64,000 nucleotides of DNA from Plotosus lineatus. Taxonomy: Eukaryota; Chordata; Actinopteri; Siluriformes; Plotosidae. The stretch lies in contig CM045746.1 in NCBI GenBank assembly GCA_024760905.1, forward strand, positions 6,560,466 to 6,624,465, read 5' to 3'. The position numbers and the translations under genes are program-made. Of the stretch, positions 11,478 to 26,237 are shown piece by piece (within the stretch, counting starts at the first letter, position 1; every line of letters starts with the position of its first letter). The notes beneath the pieces are model-generated. The model ran no database searches. It had not been told where the DNA came from and was given only the letters and a program-made list of their open reading frames with translations.

Positions 11478-11894
11478 GTATAAACGTTTATGCAATAGGA
11501 TGGAGTGAAACATATAGTTTTTCACAATCAATTCAGAATAGTGTAGACGGAACAATACCAGTTATAAACATATGCAAAATACAATCGGCCCTCTACTTAC
11601 GAAATTAATCCGTTCCAGAGCCTTTTTTGTAACCTGGAGTTTTCGTAAGTAGAGGTGCATTTTACATCTAAAACGCATGATTCGTTCCAAGGCTCCCAAG
11701 ACTGCCCCATAAACCCTTTAAAAATTATATAATTACACTAATTTTGCATGAAATATGTATGAAATGTGTTAAAAGTAAAAGAAAATTATTTATTGAACCA
11801 TTAAATATTTTATTACATATTAAACCATTTTATTAACATTTATTAATTAAACCATTATTAAACATTTTTTATTAACACACATACACACAACACT

Positions 11895-11914
11895 GTCTCT
11901 CTCTCTCTCTCTGT

Positions 11915-11972
<58 letters not shown>
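11895..11972. repeat. (CT)n(CA)n microsatellite
   Basis: ctctct run followed by about 27 CA units inside the T1 element. Confidence 0.95.
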
Positions 11973-11975
<3 letters not shown>

Positions 11976-12296
11976 CACACATCTGTGGCACGCTCCACCG
12001 AACGCGGGCTCCACCCACACGCAGGACACCGGAGCATTTTAAAACAGGGACTTTAAGGCGCACTCCCAGCTTGACAGATCGGAGGTCAGGACTCAACTTT
12101 AACTTGTTTCCTTGAGGGATCGGCGGTCCGGACAAGCCGCGTTTTGCTCACAATCGGCGAAGCGCGCCACAATTATTAAACATTTACTGAATTAAACAAC
12201 TTAAAAAATGAAACATAAGCTGCAATGTGCTCTCTCGAAAGAGAGTTAAAAGAACGCCTCCTTTCATCTCTGAATGACTCTGTATGGAGTCTGGCT

Positions 12297-12311
12297 CTCC
12301 CTCTCTCTCTG

Positions 12312-12345
<34 letters not shown>

Positions 12346-12460
12346 ACACACACACACTCACACACACACACTCACACACTCTGTCTCTCTCTATCTCTCT
12401 CTCTCTGTCTGTTTCTCGCTCTCACACACACACACACACACACACACATTTTTTTTTTTT
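12297..12460. repeat. Compound CT/CA microsatellite and T run
   Basis: Alternating (CT)n and (CA)n blocks ending in a T run (12449-12461). Long frames of alternating His-Thr here are artefacts. Confidence 0.95.
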
Positions 12461-13268
12461 TGCCGAATGCAGGTTCCGCCCATAAGCAACGTGCAGCCGA
12501 TGGAACAATTCTATTTAAATGTTTAAATGGACGGGATGTTGTATTTAAAGCAGAATTACAGTACCTGTTTGAAAGATCGGAGGCCCTAATTCAATATTAA
12601 CTTGCTTCCTTGCGAAATCGGAGGTCTTGTCCCATGGAGCACTTTGCTTCAATATCATGCCGAAAGAATCACCTCCATCACTGTATTTCTGCTTTAAGGT
12701 CTCCTTCTGCTTGAATATCATCCCGATTGCAGAGGGGTTTCGGCGATAATGAAATATAACACTGCATGATCAATCTCAAAACAAGCCAACAGTCCTGTTC
12801 AACTCTCCACGCGTGTGAAAAACAGGAAGTATGGTTACAGGAACTATGTATACAGGTCAGCTCCCTCCTGGCCAATGGGAGCCAGTGGGATGGGATGTTG
12901 GGAGACAGCCAATGAGAGAGCATTGTTTGAACTTTGAATAGCGCATTTTAATTTTTGAATGGTGCGTTTGGTGCTTTTCGTAAAAAGTGGTTGTTTTCGT
13001 AAAAAGACGACGAAAATTTCGGAAAATGTTTTTCGTACTCTGGATTTTTCGTACTCAGAGATTTTCGTAAGTAGAGGGCTGACTGTATTAAAAGTCTGTA
13101 AAAAAATTCTAGGTTACCCCAACTCACTCAAAATAGGATATGACGAGTCGATTTTGAGAGCACGTGAGCACGGGATTGCCGACAAAGAGATTAACTCTTA
13201 AATAATTGGAACATTCACAGTTCACAGATTTGGTATGACTGGAACCTGAAAACCTGCTGCTGTCTATG

Positions 13269-13675
13269 ATGACTGACGATCAACCACACATTCGTGAACT
13301 CGCCCTCCGCCGAGTTCTGAAGGCACGAGACCAGCCAAAAAGGAAGGGCGTTTGAGAGTTCAGAGTGCCACCGATTAAGTTTGACTGCACAGACGATACC
13401 ACAATGATCGACTGGTCGATGGTGCGAGTGACTAAGCCACCTGTCACAATGAGTACCAGCGACGATGACATTCAAGAATTCATATGGGAAACAACTACAC
13501 CCATCGTCACATTCGACAGACACCCATGCCACACACAGGCTGTGGAGAGGTGCATCAAGGTGTTGACTGAGGCATCACAGTCTGTATGTTGCAACAATCA
13601 ATAAGACAGTTTCATCCGTACAACACTGGAGTCAAGGGCAAAAATGCCAGTTTTCGAGACAAAACGAGACTTCAA
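13269..13675 (+). pseudogene. Unassigned conserved-looking ORF relic, probably mobile-element derived
   Basis: One frame runs from ATG 13269 (MTDDQPHIRELALRRVLKAR) through a single in-frame TGA at 13353 to 13604. It contains acidic TSDDDIQEFIW and CHTQAVERCIKVLTEAS. After a one- or two-base shift it continues as DSFIRTTLESRAKMPVFETK to about 13675. The motif CHTQAVERC and the closing sequence look like parts of a protein family that I remember only as uncharacterised, repeated proteins. I cannot name the superfamily. The single stop plus one frameshift over 135 codons suggests a recently degraded gene. No splice structure or terminal repeats were found around it. Confidence 0.55.
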
Positions 13676-14093
13676 TATGTGACAGTCATATCGACTCATC
13701 TGAATATGTGTGCTAAACTGCCTAAAATACATGTTTTTGATAATATGGAAAGCAAATTGGATTACTATATCAGAATTAAACATTTTCACTAAAAATGTCC
13801 ACATATGGTCATTTTCATCGCTCGTTGGGGAGCCTAAGATATCAACTTATCAAGATAAACTTTTAAACTCTTTTAGATGACACCTCTCCACATCTTTTTA
13901 TTGCTATTCCAAGTAAAAATAAAAAAAGTATTTTTTTTTTCACAATTTTCACTCCACCCTATTACGCATATTAAATATAAAGCTATGGGATGCTCTGAAT
14001 AAATAGAGCGATGAGCCAGATATGGACCTATCAGAAAGTGATGAGGAGGATTTTTCACCTGATTCTCCTACTCACTACCTTGTGCTTGTTTGT
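13676..14093. other. Intronic sequence without recognised feature
   Basis: AT-rich. No gene, RNA or transposon ends seen. Confidence 0.5.
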
Positions 14094-14190
14094 GTTGATT
14101 GGTTCAATGTGCCATGTGCTAAATTTGACATTCGTGTTGACTGGTTCAACGTGCCATGTGCTAAAGTAGACATTCATGTTGATTGGCTGG
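14094..14190. repeat. Short tandem repeat, ~42-bp unit
   Basis: Two full units and a partial third: gttgattggttcaatgtgcc, then gttgactggttcaacgtgcc, then gttgattggctgga. The part between them is atgtgctaaatttgacattc. Confidence 0.85.
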
Positions 14191-14489
14191 ATTTTACATC
14201 TGGGGGAAAATATTTAAAGGAACAGCACAAAGAGAGAAAATTAAAGGGTTATTCTTTTTAATTATGCTGTTTTCTGTTTATTTTCAGCTTTCATGTAAGT
14301 AATTTGGTTGATACCACAAAATGAATAACACAAATACCAGTAAAAGTCTTTTATTGTTCTGTTATTATTCATGTTTTCTACCACGCTGGTAATAATTTTA
14401 ATAAGCACCCACCCACTCCAATTTATTTAAGTGCCCTGAGCGCTTATCATGACAAATACAGTAATACACTTCACTGTAACTCTCAACAT

Positions 14490-15585
14490 TGTTCAGCTGT
14501 AACAATATAAAACAAACTAACAAACCCCCCCTCACTTTTTCAGTTCATTTCTCTTCCACAAATCCATCAAATTCTTCATCTTCAGTGTCTTAGTTTAACA
14601 GTTTCACGAGTTGGACATAAAGCCCGGATCCCTCTATTATTTTTTATTACATTATATTGTATTATAGTATAATGTCTGTCTGTCTTTCGGCTTTTTCCCT
14701 TTTACTTGGGAGTCGCCACAGCGAATCATCTTGATTCGCACGTTTGATTTGGCAGAGGTTTTTACGTCGGATGCCCTTCCTGTCACAACCCTTTTAGCAA
14801 GGGACAGAAACACGCTGACGGCTTTGCAGCCTACTCTTTACGAAAGTCAGCAATGGTTCTTTTACATGCCTCTCACCATAGACAGTGAGAGACATGGCCC
14901 GCCTTTGATAACCCAGTTAGCCGCACTGGGGGGGACAGTGACAACCTTGTGGAGAGTGGGACTCGAACCCCCAACCTTTGGATCAGCGATCCAGCGCCCT
15001 ATACCACTGCCCCACATTGTATTATAGTATAATATTTTATTATATTATTGCCTAACACATGGAAACTTCTCTCAGCCACACCCCCTTAAAGACATGGCGT
15101 CATCACAGTGACAAATATGGCGGTGCCCATTCGTAGTGTTCATTACAGAATGAACGTCATTACTCTTAAGGATCTGTATCAGTGTAACTTGAAATTCAAG
15201 GTTAATCCCACATCTCTGGAGGAAACCTGTAGCAATGCTTTATCCAGGTAATGGACGTGAGACTCTCATTAAACCAGCTGAGCATCCTGAGGGTTGAGAC
15301 AGAGATTAGGTGGAAAAACCGCCTACGCATTCCTCAGCAAGTCACCTGACTACGATAGCAGTAATGCTGGAAGTTGGACATAAAGCCCGGATCCCTCTAA
15401 TTTATGACCCGTTGACACCTGTATCTAGCGGTTGGAGTTCTTTGGTTAATCAATCGGAATGATGGCAAGCTCTGAATTAGTTTGCTTCACTTGGGGGGTT
15501 TTGACAGTGTCGGTGAGAGGGAGTCACGCGGCTCCATCCACACAATGTGCACCGGATTATAAAGCGCATGGTCAATTTTTTTTTG
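14490..15585. mobile_element. Non-autonomous pogo-like element, family T6 (copy 1), with SINE insertion
   Basis: Shares two blocks with 41756-43330: the ctcactttttcagttcattt block through gttggacataaagccc, and the attcatt acagaa..gtatcagtgt block. The right end carries gtgcaccggattataaagcg, the inner part of a terminal repeat also seen (as ttttccggactataag) at 26246. A SINE interrupts it at 14674-15015. A 27-bp direct repeat beginning gttggacataaagcccggat occurs at about 14612 and 15373, bracketing the middle section. Confidence 0.55.
14674..15015 (-). mobile_element. tRNA-derived SINE with RTE tail (copy b), full length
   Basis: Exact 18-bp target duplication attgtattatagtataat at 14656-14673 and 15016-15033. 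On the minus strand it shows a tRNA-like head with B box ggttcgagtcc (14973-14963), a body, the RTE 5'-UTR-like segment ggttgtgacaggaagggcat, and the RTE-like 3' tail ending gccgaaagacagacagac. Confidence 0.93.
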
Positions 15586-16012
15586 AGAATTAAAGACTTT
15601 TAACTGTGCCTTATTGTCTGAAAAATAATTTTGGGCGTCATCCATGGCAACGGTGGAAAAGAAAACTCAGTCAGTAGATGCGAGCAAGAAACTGTGAGAG
15701 GAACCAGGTCCAAAGGGAAACCCATCCTCATATGGGTGAGACAATACAGATACAAACATACTGTATACACAGAATTAATTACAGAGCAAAATGTTGATTA
15801 TACAACTGTAAGTCCTAAATAATTGTGGGGAAGAGTGTTAATATCACCAGCAGTGAAAAGTCATGTTCAAGTGCACATCTGGGTCCATTTAGATCTTCAT
15901 CAGAAATTAGGAGGGGCTTCCAAAATGAGGACTCCAGCCAGCATGAGCACAAATCACAGGACTCTGAAAGCACTAGGACCACCAGCATCCCAAAAGGAGA
16001 ATGTGTACCTCA
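15586..16012. other. Intronic sequence without recognised feature
   Basis: No convincing gene. Short frames in this stretch lack family features. Confidence 0.5.
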
Positions 16013-16054
16013 AAAAAAATAAAAATAAAAATAAAGACAGAAAGAGAGCGAGCG

Positions 16055-16122
<68 letters not shown>
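16013..16122. repeat. (AAAAT)n and (GA)n microsatellite
   Basis: aaaaataaaaataaaaata followed by about 35 GA units with few interruptions. Confidence 0.95.
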
Positions 16123-16299
16123 GTTGCAAGATTTACTCATAGTAGTGATATGGAAATAGATTTTATTATTGCTTTGTGCAAGCAGGGACTCCGGATGACT
16201 AGTTATGGCAACAAAGAGTGAGAGAACCAGAAGGAAGACATGATAGTACCCTAAGTCGCTGGGCAATTAGCCACCCCACTGTCAAACGGACCTGGGTGA

Positions 16300-17590
16300 G
16301 CATGTAGAGTGGGTGAGCGACAGCATCCCACACCACATTTTACCAGAACTCTCTATGCCTGACTCCCAGATCTGCTCCTTTACCTATAAAGGGCTATTCA
16401 CAAAATGCTTGACTAAACAAGCAAGTTTTCAGCCTTGTCTTAAAAACAGAGACTGTGTCTGAGTCCTGAACATTAACTGTATGGTTATTCCATAACTGTG
16501 GGGCTTTGTAAGAGAAAACTCTGCCCCCTGTAGTAGTCTTCATTATTCAAGGCATCACTAAGCATCTTGCACCTTTTGATCTAAGTGGGCATGTGTCGGA
16601 TCATAAAAAACAAGACATTTGTTAAGATAATGTGGCACAAGGCCATTACGTGCTTCATAGGTTAAAAGTAGTATTTTATACTCGATTCGAAATTTAACTG
16701 GGAGGCAGTGCAGTGTAAATAAGATTGGGGAGAGGGGCATCGTTGTATCTTCTGGTTCTAGTAAGAACTCACGCTGCTGCATTCTAGACTAACTGGAGCT
16801 TGTTTATGCCACTATTAGAACATCTAGACTGTAACATAATGCAATAATCTAATCCTGAAGTAAAAAAAAAAAAATCATTTTCAAGTTTTTCAGCATCATG
16901 TACTGACATCATATTTCTTAGTTTAGCAATATTCCTGATATGAAAGAAGGCTACCCAAGGAATATTATCTACATGAGCTTCAAATAAAGACTAGTATCAA
17001 TAATCACTTGAAGGTCCTTTACTGCTACACATGAGACAAACACCATCCAAACTTATTACATAATCAGAAACCTTATTTCTAGCTGCCCGAGATCTGAGTA
17101 CAAGTACTTCTGTCTTATCAGACTTTAATAGGAAGTTAGTAAGCATCCAGTGTCATGTCCTTTACACATTTCATACTTTATTAAGCTGATGTCTCTCTTC
17201 TGGCTTTGCTGAATTATATAACTGTGTGTCATCAGCATAACAATAAAAGTAAACATCATGATCACAAATGATCTTACCCAAAGAGTGCATGTGTAGAGAA
17301 AGAGGGAGGGGGGTGGGAAAGGGGGGGGCCCTGAGACCGAACCTTGTGGAACACCAAACATAACATTACCACACATAGAGAAATCACCATTTACATCTAC
17401 AAAATAAGATTTAAACCAGAACAGGGGACTTCCCTTAACTCCATAATCTTCTAATCTTTCAAGGAGAAACATGTGAGCAATCGTGTCAAAAGTTGCACTA
17501 AGGTCAGAGACGACCAGTGGGTCATTTGCCACCTTAACAAGTGCCATCTCTGTGCTATTAGGCCTAAATCCTGAATAAATCTCTTTCTTT
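16300..17590 (-). mobile_element. L2/CR1-type LINE reverse transcriptase relic
   Basis: Minus-strand translation gives DLSATFDTIAHMFLLERLED (17490-17430), GSPLFWFKSYF and [10 protein letters not shown] (near 17330), then [10 protein letters not shown] in a shifted frame near 17235-17205. Further on, LHCLPVKFRIEYKILLLTYEA (16700-16640) is the C-terminal region of the same polyprotein. This is the motif order of L2/CR1/Jockey-group LINEs (RT motifs A, B and YADD). The endonuclease part is absent, so it is 5'-truncated. Many frameshifts, poly-C/G runs and small deletions mark it as old. Confidence 0.8.
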
Positions 17591-17703
17591 ATTCGTCATA
17601 GTACTGTTGTTTTGTCATAGTTTTAATTTCCAAAAATGACAGCAACACAGAAAAGTATACAGACTTATTTTAAGAAGGAGCCTGCTCAACATTCTTTGAA
17701 ATA

Positions 17704-17789
17704 AATATTAATGCTTGATGCTGCACTGACGACTGGTTCAGTCTCCACTCTCAGAATGGGTCATCAGTGCAGCATCAAGCATTAATATT
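17704..17789. repeat. Long hairpin: 29-bp arms, 28-nt loop
   Basis: 17704-17732 and 17761-17789 are reverse complements with one mismatch (core taatgcttgatgctgcac). Just upstream, 17636-17704 can be read as a short peptide ending QKSIQTYFKKEPAQHSLK before a stop, which resembles a PCNA-box-like C-terminus of a pogo-type transposase. Confidence 0.85.
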
Positions 17790-18334
17790 TTAAGAATTAA
17801 TAATTTGTTTATACACATCTCACCGTCTCTTACTTCAGCTGTGATTGCCGTTCCTGGATTACAAACCCCAGAGGCGGAAAATATATCTCGCTCGTCGCAC
17901 TGCTGATGGTGAGAACACTCCTAACCATGAGCACAAAAATTTGGAAACCCACCAACACAGCAGATCAAAAACACTGAGACTCTCAATGTAGCAGATAGGC
18001 ATGTCCACAAAAACACACACACAAGATAAACTTGCCCACACCAAATAAATATCCGCCCACACCCGTGACTGTTCATTTTCATCTATGTAATTTTCAACCC
18101 TATAAGAGCATTTTTGGAAGAGTACCCACTGGGTACCCAACAGTTGCAGGACTCTGCCTGAGGTAAATTCTCCCATCATTCAGGTGAAAGCTGGTTTAAC
18201 TCTCTAACACCTGGCAGCCAGAGCGGTGAAAGAGCCGCATGAGCCACGAGTTTCGGACCACTGATTTAATGCAATGCAGAGTGTTGTATCTTTAATTGAA
18301 GATGTTGTATTATACTCAGTTTGTGTCCTTTTAT
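17790..18334. other. Intronic sequence without recognised feature
   Basis: No gene or element ends recognised. Confidence 0.45.
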
Positions 18335-18668
18335 AGTGGTATAGGGCGCTGGATCGCTGATCCAAAGGTTGGGGGTTCGAGTCCCACTCTCCACAAGGTT
18401 GTCACTGTCCCCCCAGTGCTGCTAACTGGGTTATCAAAGGCAGGCCATGTCTCTCACTGTCTATGGTGAAAGGCAGGTAAAAGAACCATTGCTGACTTTC
18501 GGAAAGAGTAGGCTGCAAAGTCGTCAGCGTGTTTCTGTCCCTTGCTAAAAGGGTTGTGACAGGAAGGGCATCCGACGTAAAGACCTCTGCCAAATCAAAA
18601 GTGCGAATCAGATGATTCTCTGTGGCGACTCCCGAGGAACAGGGAAAAAGCCGAAAGGAAGACAGACA
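18335..18668 (+). mobile_element. tRNA-derived SINE with RTE tail (copy c)
   Basis: Plus-strand copy. The head starts inside the A-box region (tagtggtatagggcgctgg), with B box ggttcgagtcc at 18374-18384. The stem-loop tggatcgctgatcca between them could be an anticodon arm with GCT. The body follows, then gttgtgacaggaagggcatc (RTE 5' UTR-like) and the tail gccgaaaggaagacagacag. The first ~15 nt of the head are missing, and no clear target duplication was found. Confidence 0.88.
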
Positions 18669-18672
18669 GAAA

Positions 18673-18674
<2 letters not shown>

Positions 18675-18759
<85 letters not shown>
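18675..18759. repeat. (TA)n(GT)n(TA)n microsatellite
   Basis: Compound dinucleotide repeat between the SINE tail and a Tigger-like end. Confidence 0.95.
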
Positions 18760-18762
<3 letters not shown>

Positions 18763-18831
18763 TCATCCCTTGCCACTTTGCGATTTGAGCATCGCTTTGG
18801 TACATCGCGGAATTTTAATAAAATACATTTC
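18760..18831. mobile_element. Tigger-like terminal fragment, family T3
   Basis: cagtcatcccttgccacttt followed by gcgatttgagcatcgc. It has the CAGT..CCC start of pogo/Tigger ends, preceded by TA repeats. The rest has been replaced by the RTE-1 fragment. A related end, reversed, lies at 40423-40484. Confidence 0.6.
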
Positions 18832-21992
<3,161 letters not shown>

Positions 21993-22109
21993 TGCAGCCA
22001 TGCAGCCATGAGGTGGGGGGGCACTAACCCCCTCATGCCGGTCCCAAGCCCGGAGAAATGCAGAGGGTTGTGTCAGGAAGGGCATCCGACGTAAAACCAA
22101 GGCCAATTA

Positions 22110-25097
22110 TTGATTATGCAAATCAAAAGTATTACCTCCATACCGGATCGGTCGAGGCCCAGGTTAACAACGACCGCCATCAGTGCTGTCAATCAACAGG
22201 GTGCTGATGGAAATTGGACTACTGTTGGTCGAAGACGTCGAAGAAGGAGAGGTGGGAGGCGTGTCCGTAGGCAGAGAGAGAAGAGGAAAGGCATGAGTCT
22301 AGGACTGAGAGTGGGGACTTTGAATGTTGGAACTATGCACAGAAAAGGTAGAGAGCTGGTTGACATGATGCAGAGGAGGAAGGTGGACATACTGTGTGTT
22401 CAGGAGACCAGGTGGAAAGGTAGCAAAGCTAAAAGCTTAGGAGCAGGGTTTAAGCTATTTTATCACGGTGTGGATGGGAAGAGAAATGGAGTCGGAGTCA
22501 TCTTGAAGGAGGAGTTTGTCAGGAATGTTCTCAAAGTGAAAAGAGTGTCAGACAGAGTGATGAGTCTCAAGTTAGAAATTGAAGGTGTAATGCTCAATGT
22601 TGTTAGTGCTTATGCCCCACAGGCAGGATGTGAGCTAGAAGAGAAGGAGAGATTCTGGAGTGACTTAGATGAAGTGATGCAGAGTACCCCCAGAGGTGAA
22701 AGAGTGGTCATAGGTGCAGACTTCAATGGACATGTTGGGGCAGGCAACAGAGGGGACGAGGAAGTGATGGGCAGGTTTGGTATCCAGGACAGGAACGCAG
22801 AAGGACAGATTTTGATAGATTTTGCAAAAAGGATGGAAATGGCTGTGGTGAATACTTTCTTTGAGAAGAAACAGGAGCATAGGGTGACTTATGAAAGCGG
22901 AGGTAGGCGCACACAGGTAGACTACATCTTGTGTAGGCGATGTAATTTGAAGGAAGTCAGTGACTGCAAAGAAGTAGTGGGTGAGAGTGTTGCCAAACAG
23001 CATAGGATGGTGGTGTGCAGGATGACTCTGATGGTGAGAAAGGTGAAAAAGGCAAAGGCAGAGCAGAAGACAAAGTGGTGGAAGCTGAAAAAGGAAGAGT
23101 GTCGTGTTGTCTTCAAGGAGGAGTTGAAACAGGCTTTGGGTGGCCAGGAAGTGCTTCCAAATTACTGGACAACCACAGCAAATGTGATCAGGGACACAGG
23201 TAGGAGAGTACTTGGTGTGTCCTCTGGAAGGAAAGTAGATAAGGAGAATTGGTGGTGGAATGAGGAAGTGCAGGAGTGTGTACAAAGGAAAAGGTTAGCC
23301 AAGAAGAAGTGGGACATTGAGAGGACCGAAGAGAGTAAACAGGAGTACAGGGAGACACAGCGTAAGGCGAAAGTAGCAGTGGCTAAGGCCAAACAGAGGG
23401 CGTATGATGACTTGTATGATAGATTGGATAGTAAAGAGGGAGAAAATGATCTATACAGGTTGGCACAGCAGAGAAATAGAGATGGGAAGGACGTGCAGCA
23501 AGTTAGATTGATAAAGGACAGAGAGGGAACTGTATTGACTAATGACAGAAGTGTGCTGGGAAGATGGAAAGAGTACTTTGAAGAGCTCATGAATGAGGAA
23601 AATGAGAGAGAAAAAGAGTAGAAGAGGTAACCATTGAGGAGCAGGATGTAGCAAAGATCAGTAAGGGTGAAGTGAGAAGGGCATTGAAGAGGATGAAGAA
23701 TGGAAAGGCAGTTGGTCCTGATGATATACCTGTGGAGGTATGGAAGTGTCTAGGAGAGGTAGCAGTAGATTTTCTGACAAGAACATTCAACAAGGTACTA
23801 GAGAGTGAGCAGATGCCGGAGGAGTGGAGGAGAAGTGTGCTGGTGCCCATTTTTAAGAACAAGGGAGACGTGCAGAGTTGCAGCAACTACAGAGGGATAA
23901 AGTTGATGAGCCATACGATGAAGTTATGGGAAAGAATAGTGGAAGCTAGACTAAGGGCAGAGGTGAGCATTTGTGAACAACAGTTTGGTTTCATGCCAAG
24001 AAAGAGCACCACAGATGGAATGTTTGCCTTGAGGATGTTAATAGAGAAGTACAGAGAAGGTCAGAGGGAGCTACATTGTGCCTTTGTGGATCTGGAAAAA
24101 GCATATGACAGGGTGCCAAGAGAAGAACTGTGGTATTGCATGAGGAAGTCTGGAGTGGCAGAGAAGTATGTTAGAGTGGTGCAGGACATGTATGAGAGAT
24201 GTAAGACAGTGGTGAGGTGTGCTGTCGGTGTGACTGACGAATTCAAGGTGGAGGTGGTCAGCTCTGAGCCCCTTCTTGTTTGCTATGGTGATGGACAGGC
24301 TGACAGACGAGGTGAGACAAGAATCTCCATGGACTCTGATGTTTGCAGATGACATCGTGATCTGTAGTGAGAGCAGAGAACAAGTGCAGGAAAATCTAGA
24401 GAGGTGGAGGTATGCCCTGGAAAGGAGAGGAATGAAGGTTAGCCTCAGAAAATCAGAATACATGTGTGTGAATGAGAAGGACCCAGGAGGAACGGTGATG
24501 TTACAGGGAGCAGAGATAACTAAGGTGGAGGATTTTAAGTACTTAGGCTCAACAATCCAGAGCAATGGAGAGTGTGGAAAAGAGGTGAAGAAGCGTGTGC
24601 AGGCAGGCTGGAATGGTTGGAGAAAAGTATCCGGTGTGATGTGCGATAGGAGAGTGTCAGCAAGAATGAAGGGAAAAGTGTACAAGATGGTGGTGAGGCC
24701 AGCGATGTTGTATGGCTTAGAAACAGTGGCGCTGAGGAAAAGGCAGGAGGCAGAGCTGGAGGTAGCGGAGATGAAAATGTTGAGGTTCTCCCTGGGAGTA
24801 ACGAGGATGGATAGGATCAGAAATGAGTATATCAGAGGGACAGCCCACGTAAGATGTTTTGGAGACAAAGTCAGAGAGGCTAGATTGAGATGGTTTGGAC
24901 ATGTACAGAGGAGGGATAGTGAGTATATTGGCAGTAGGATGCTGAGGTTGGAACTACCAGGCAGAAGGCCTCGAGGAAGACCGAAGAAGAGATTTATGGA
25001 TGTGGTGAAGGAAGACATGAAGGTCGTTGGAGTCAGAAAAGAAGATGCGGAGGACAGGGTGAGGTGGAGGCGGATGATTTGCTGTGGCGACCCCTGA
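22110..25097 (+). pseudogene. RTE ORF: endonuclease and reverse transcriptase, two frameshifts
   Basis: The frame starts in a basic leader (VGRRRRRRRGGRRVRRQREK) and continues into an APE endonuclease: VGTLNVGTM, DILCVQETRWKG, VSAYAPQAG, VIGADFNGHVG and the D/H region QVDYILCRR...KQHRMVVCRM. The endonuclease nicks DNA to prime reverse transcription. After a linker the RT follows with [22 protein letters not shown] and [12 protein letters not shown] (near 24335-24370), then a C-terminal FGHVQRRDSEY region. A one-base shift near 23615 ends the first frame at codon 503. A 14-bp deletion near 24256 removes LHQG of motif B. Otherwise it would be one ORF of about 1,000 codons, usual for RTE elements. 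It is antisense to TUSC3. Confidence 0.93.
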
Positions 25098-25388
25098 AGG
25101 GAGCAGCCGAAAGTAAAAGAAGAAGAAGAAAGAAGAATACCATAGACACAGTTAAAGTTTCAAAAACGAATGAATAGAAATATTCTGGATTTAAAACCAC
25201 TTTACAAAGTATAATTTTTTTTTTTAGTTTTCCCACAAGCTAAACTTTTCTTCTTATTGCAATTTATAGATCTGCAATTTAAAGAATTTCTAAACAAACT
25301 GTACTGGATTTGTTTTATTTTCAATTAAAATTGGGGAAATGTACTTGTAGGAACTAGTCTGTGTTGTCCTGATTCTTGAATAGTAAGT

Positions 25389-25649
25389 CTGTCTTCCTTT
25401 CGGCTTTTTCCCCTTTTACTCGGGAGTCGCCACAGCGAATCATCTGAGTCGCACATTTGATTTAGCAGAGGTTTTTACGTCGGATGCCCTTCCTGTCACA
25501 ACCCTTTTTAGTAAGGGACAGAAACACGCTGACGACTTTGCAGCCTACTCTTTACGAAAGTCAGCAATGGTTCTTTTACATGCACCTCTCACCATAGACA
25601 GTGAGAGACATGGCCCGCCTTTGATAACCCAGTTAGCCGCACTGGGGGT
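25389..25649 (-). mobile_element. Headless SINE with RTE tail (copy d), inside the transduced flank
   Basis: Same body and RTE-like tail as the other SINE copies, but it stops at the G run (minus-strand C run) before the tRNA head. Exact 18-bp target duplication gattcttgaatagtaagt at 25371-25388 and 25650-25667. The copy at 56647-56907 is the same insertion event, duplicated with the flank. Confidence 0.93.
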
Positions 25650-26237
25650 GATTCTTGAATAGTAAGTAATTATTTTAAAAATCTGTACAAAGAATGGCTT
25701 TGGTAAAATGAAACACTAAAAATTCTTATAAATAAATACATGTAATTATTATAGAAGACTGATTTGATGTAAATCACTTCATTTTAACTGCTCTATCTAT
25801 TTCTGACAACATAATTCCCCAGACAACGACGTTCGTATGAACCAGGTCTCTGATCGCATGAAAATAAAGGCGGCAGTAGCGGCTGAATAACAAACACCTC
25901 CACATTTTAAACCGAGTGCACTCAACGCCGTCACATTACACCAGAGAAGTCCGCCTGTGTAGGGCATAGCTAGCCGATAGGAATCCCCTGAAGGGAGCAG
26001 CCGAAAGTAAAAGAAGAAGAAGAAGAAGACGGTATATCAAATAAGTATTTCGGATTATTTTTGTTATTTTCAATTAGATTTAAGAAATATACTGCTCCAA
26101 CTGCACTAAGGGCTTTTCTGTAATCAAAGAGACTCTCCTTCTGTTCTAATTGGAAAACCAGTAATTTAGTTTGCCACCATTTTCATTGTAAGTTTTCTGT
26201 TTTATCATGCGTGTGTCATCATTAAACCAGGGGGCTA

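Larger units (their letters stand above)
11582..13085. mobile_element. Non-autonomous Tigger/pogo-like element, family T1
   Basis: The ends are inverted repeats: caatcggccctctacttacg at 11582 and, reversed from 13085, cagtcagccctctacttacg. Both are flanked by TA (11580-11581, 13086-13087). The start CAGT..GCCC with a TA target site is the pogo/Tigger signature. Further copies of the ttttcgta motif repeat inside the right end. There is no transposase. The interior contains two diverged copies of a ~280-bp module, each beginning with a CA microsatellite (about 11920-12150 and 12420-12645). Confidence 0.8.
21994..26025 (+). mobile_element. RTE LINE copy A with 848-bp 3' flank and second 3' tail
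   Basis: A single 4,032-bp insertion. It contains a near full-length RTE (21994-25136), then 848 bp (25137-25984) matching the DNA directly 3' of RTE-B (56395-57242, also 848 bp), then a 41-nt repeat of the RTE 3' end (25985-26025). A 5-bp duplication acggt flanks the whole (21989-21993, 26026-26030). Removing it rebuilds the T2 element end plus TA. This supports one retrotransposition event with 3' transduction. Confidence 0.85.

Noticed and set aside
14674..15015. SINE heads as true tRNA genes
   Set aside because: A and B boxes are present, but the acceptor stem does not pair and the sequence continues into a SINE body and tail with target duplications.
22193..25018. Long minus-strand frames inside the RTE copies (also in copies 3, 4, B and 6)
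   Set aside because: Antisense shadows of the RTE ORF. They lack family features and recur only because the element is repeated.
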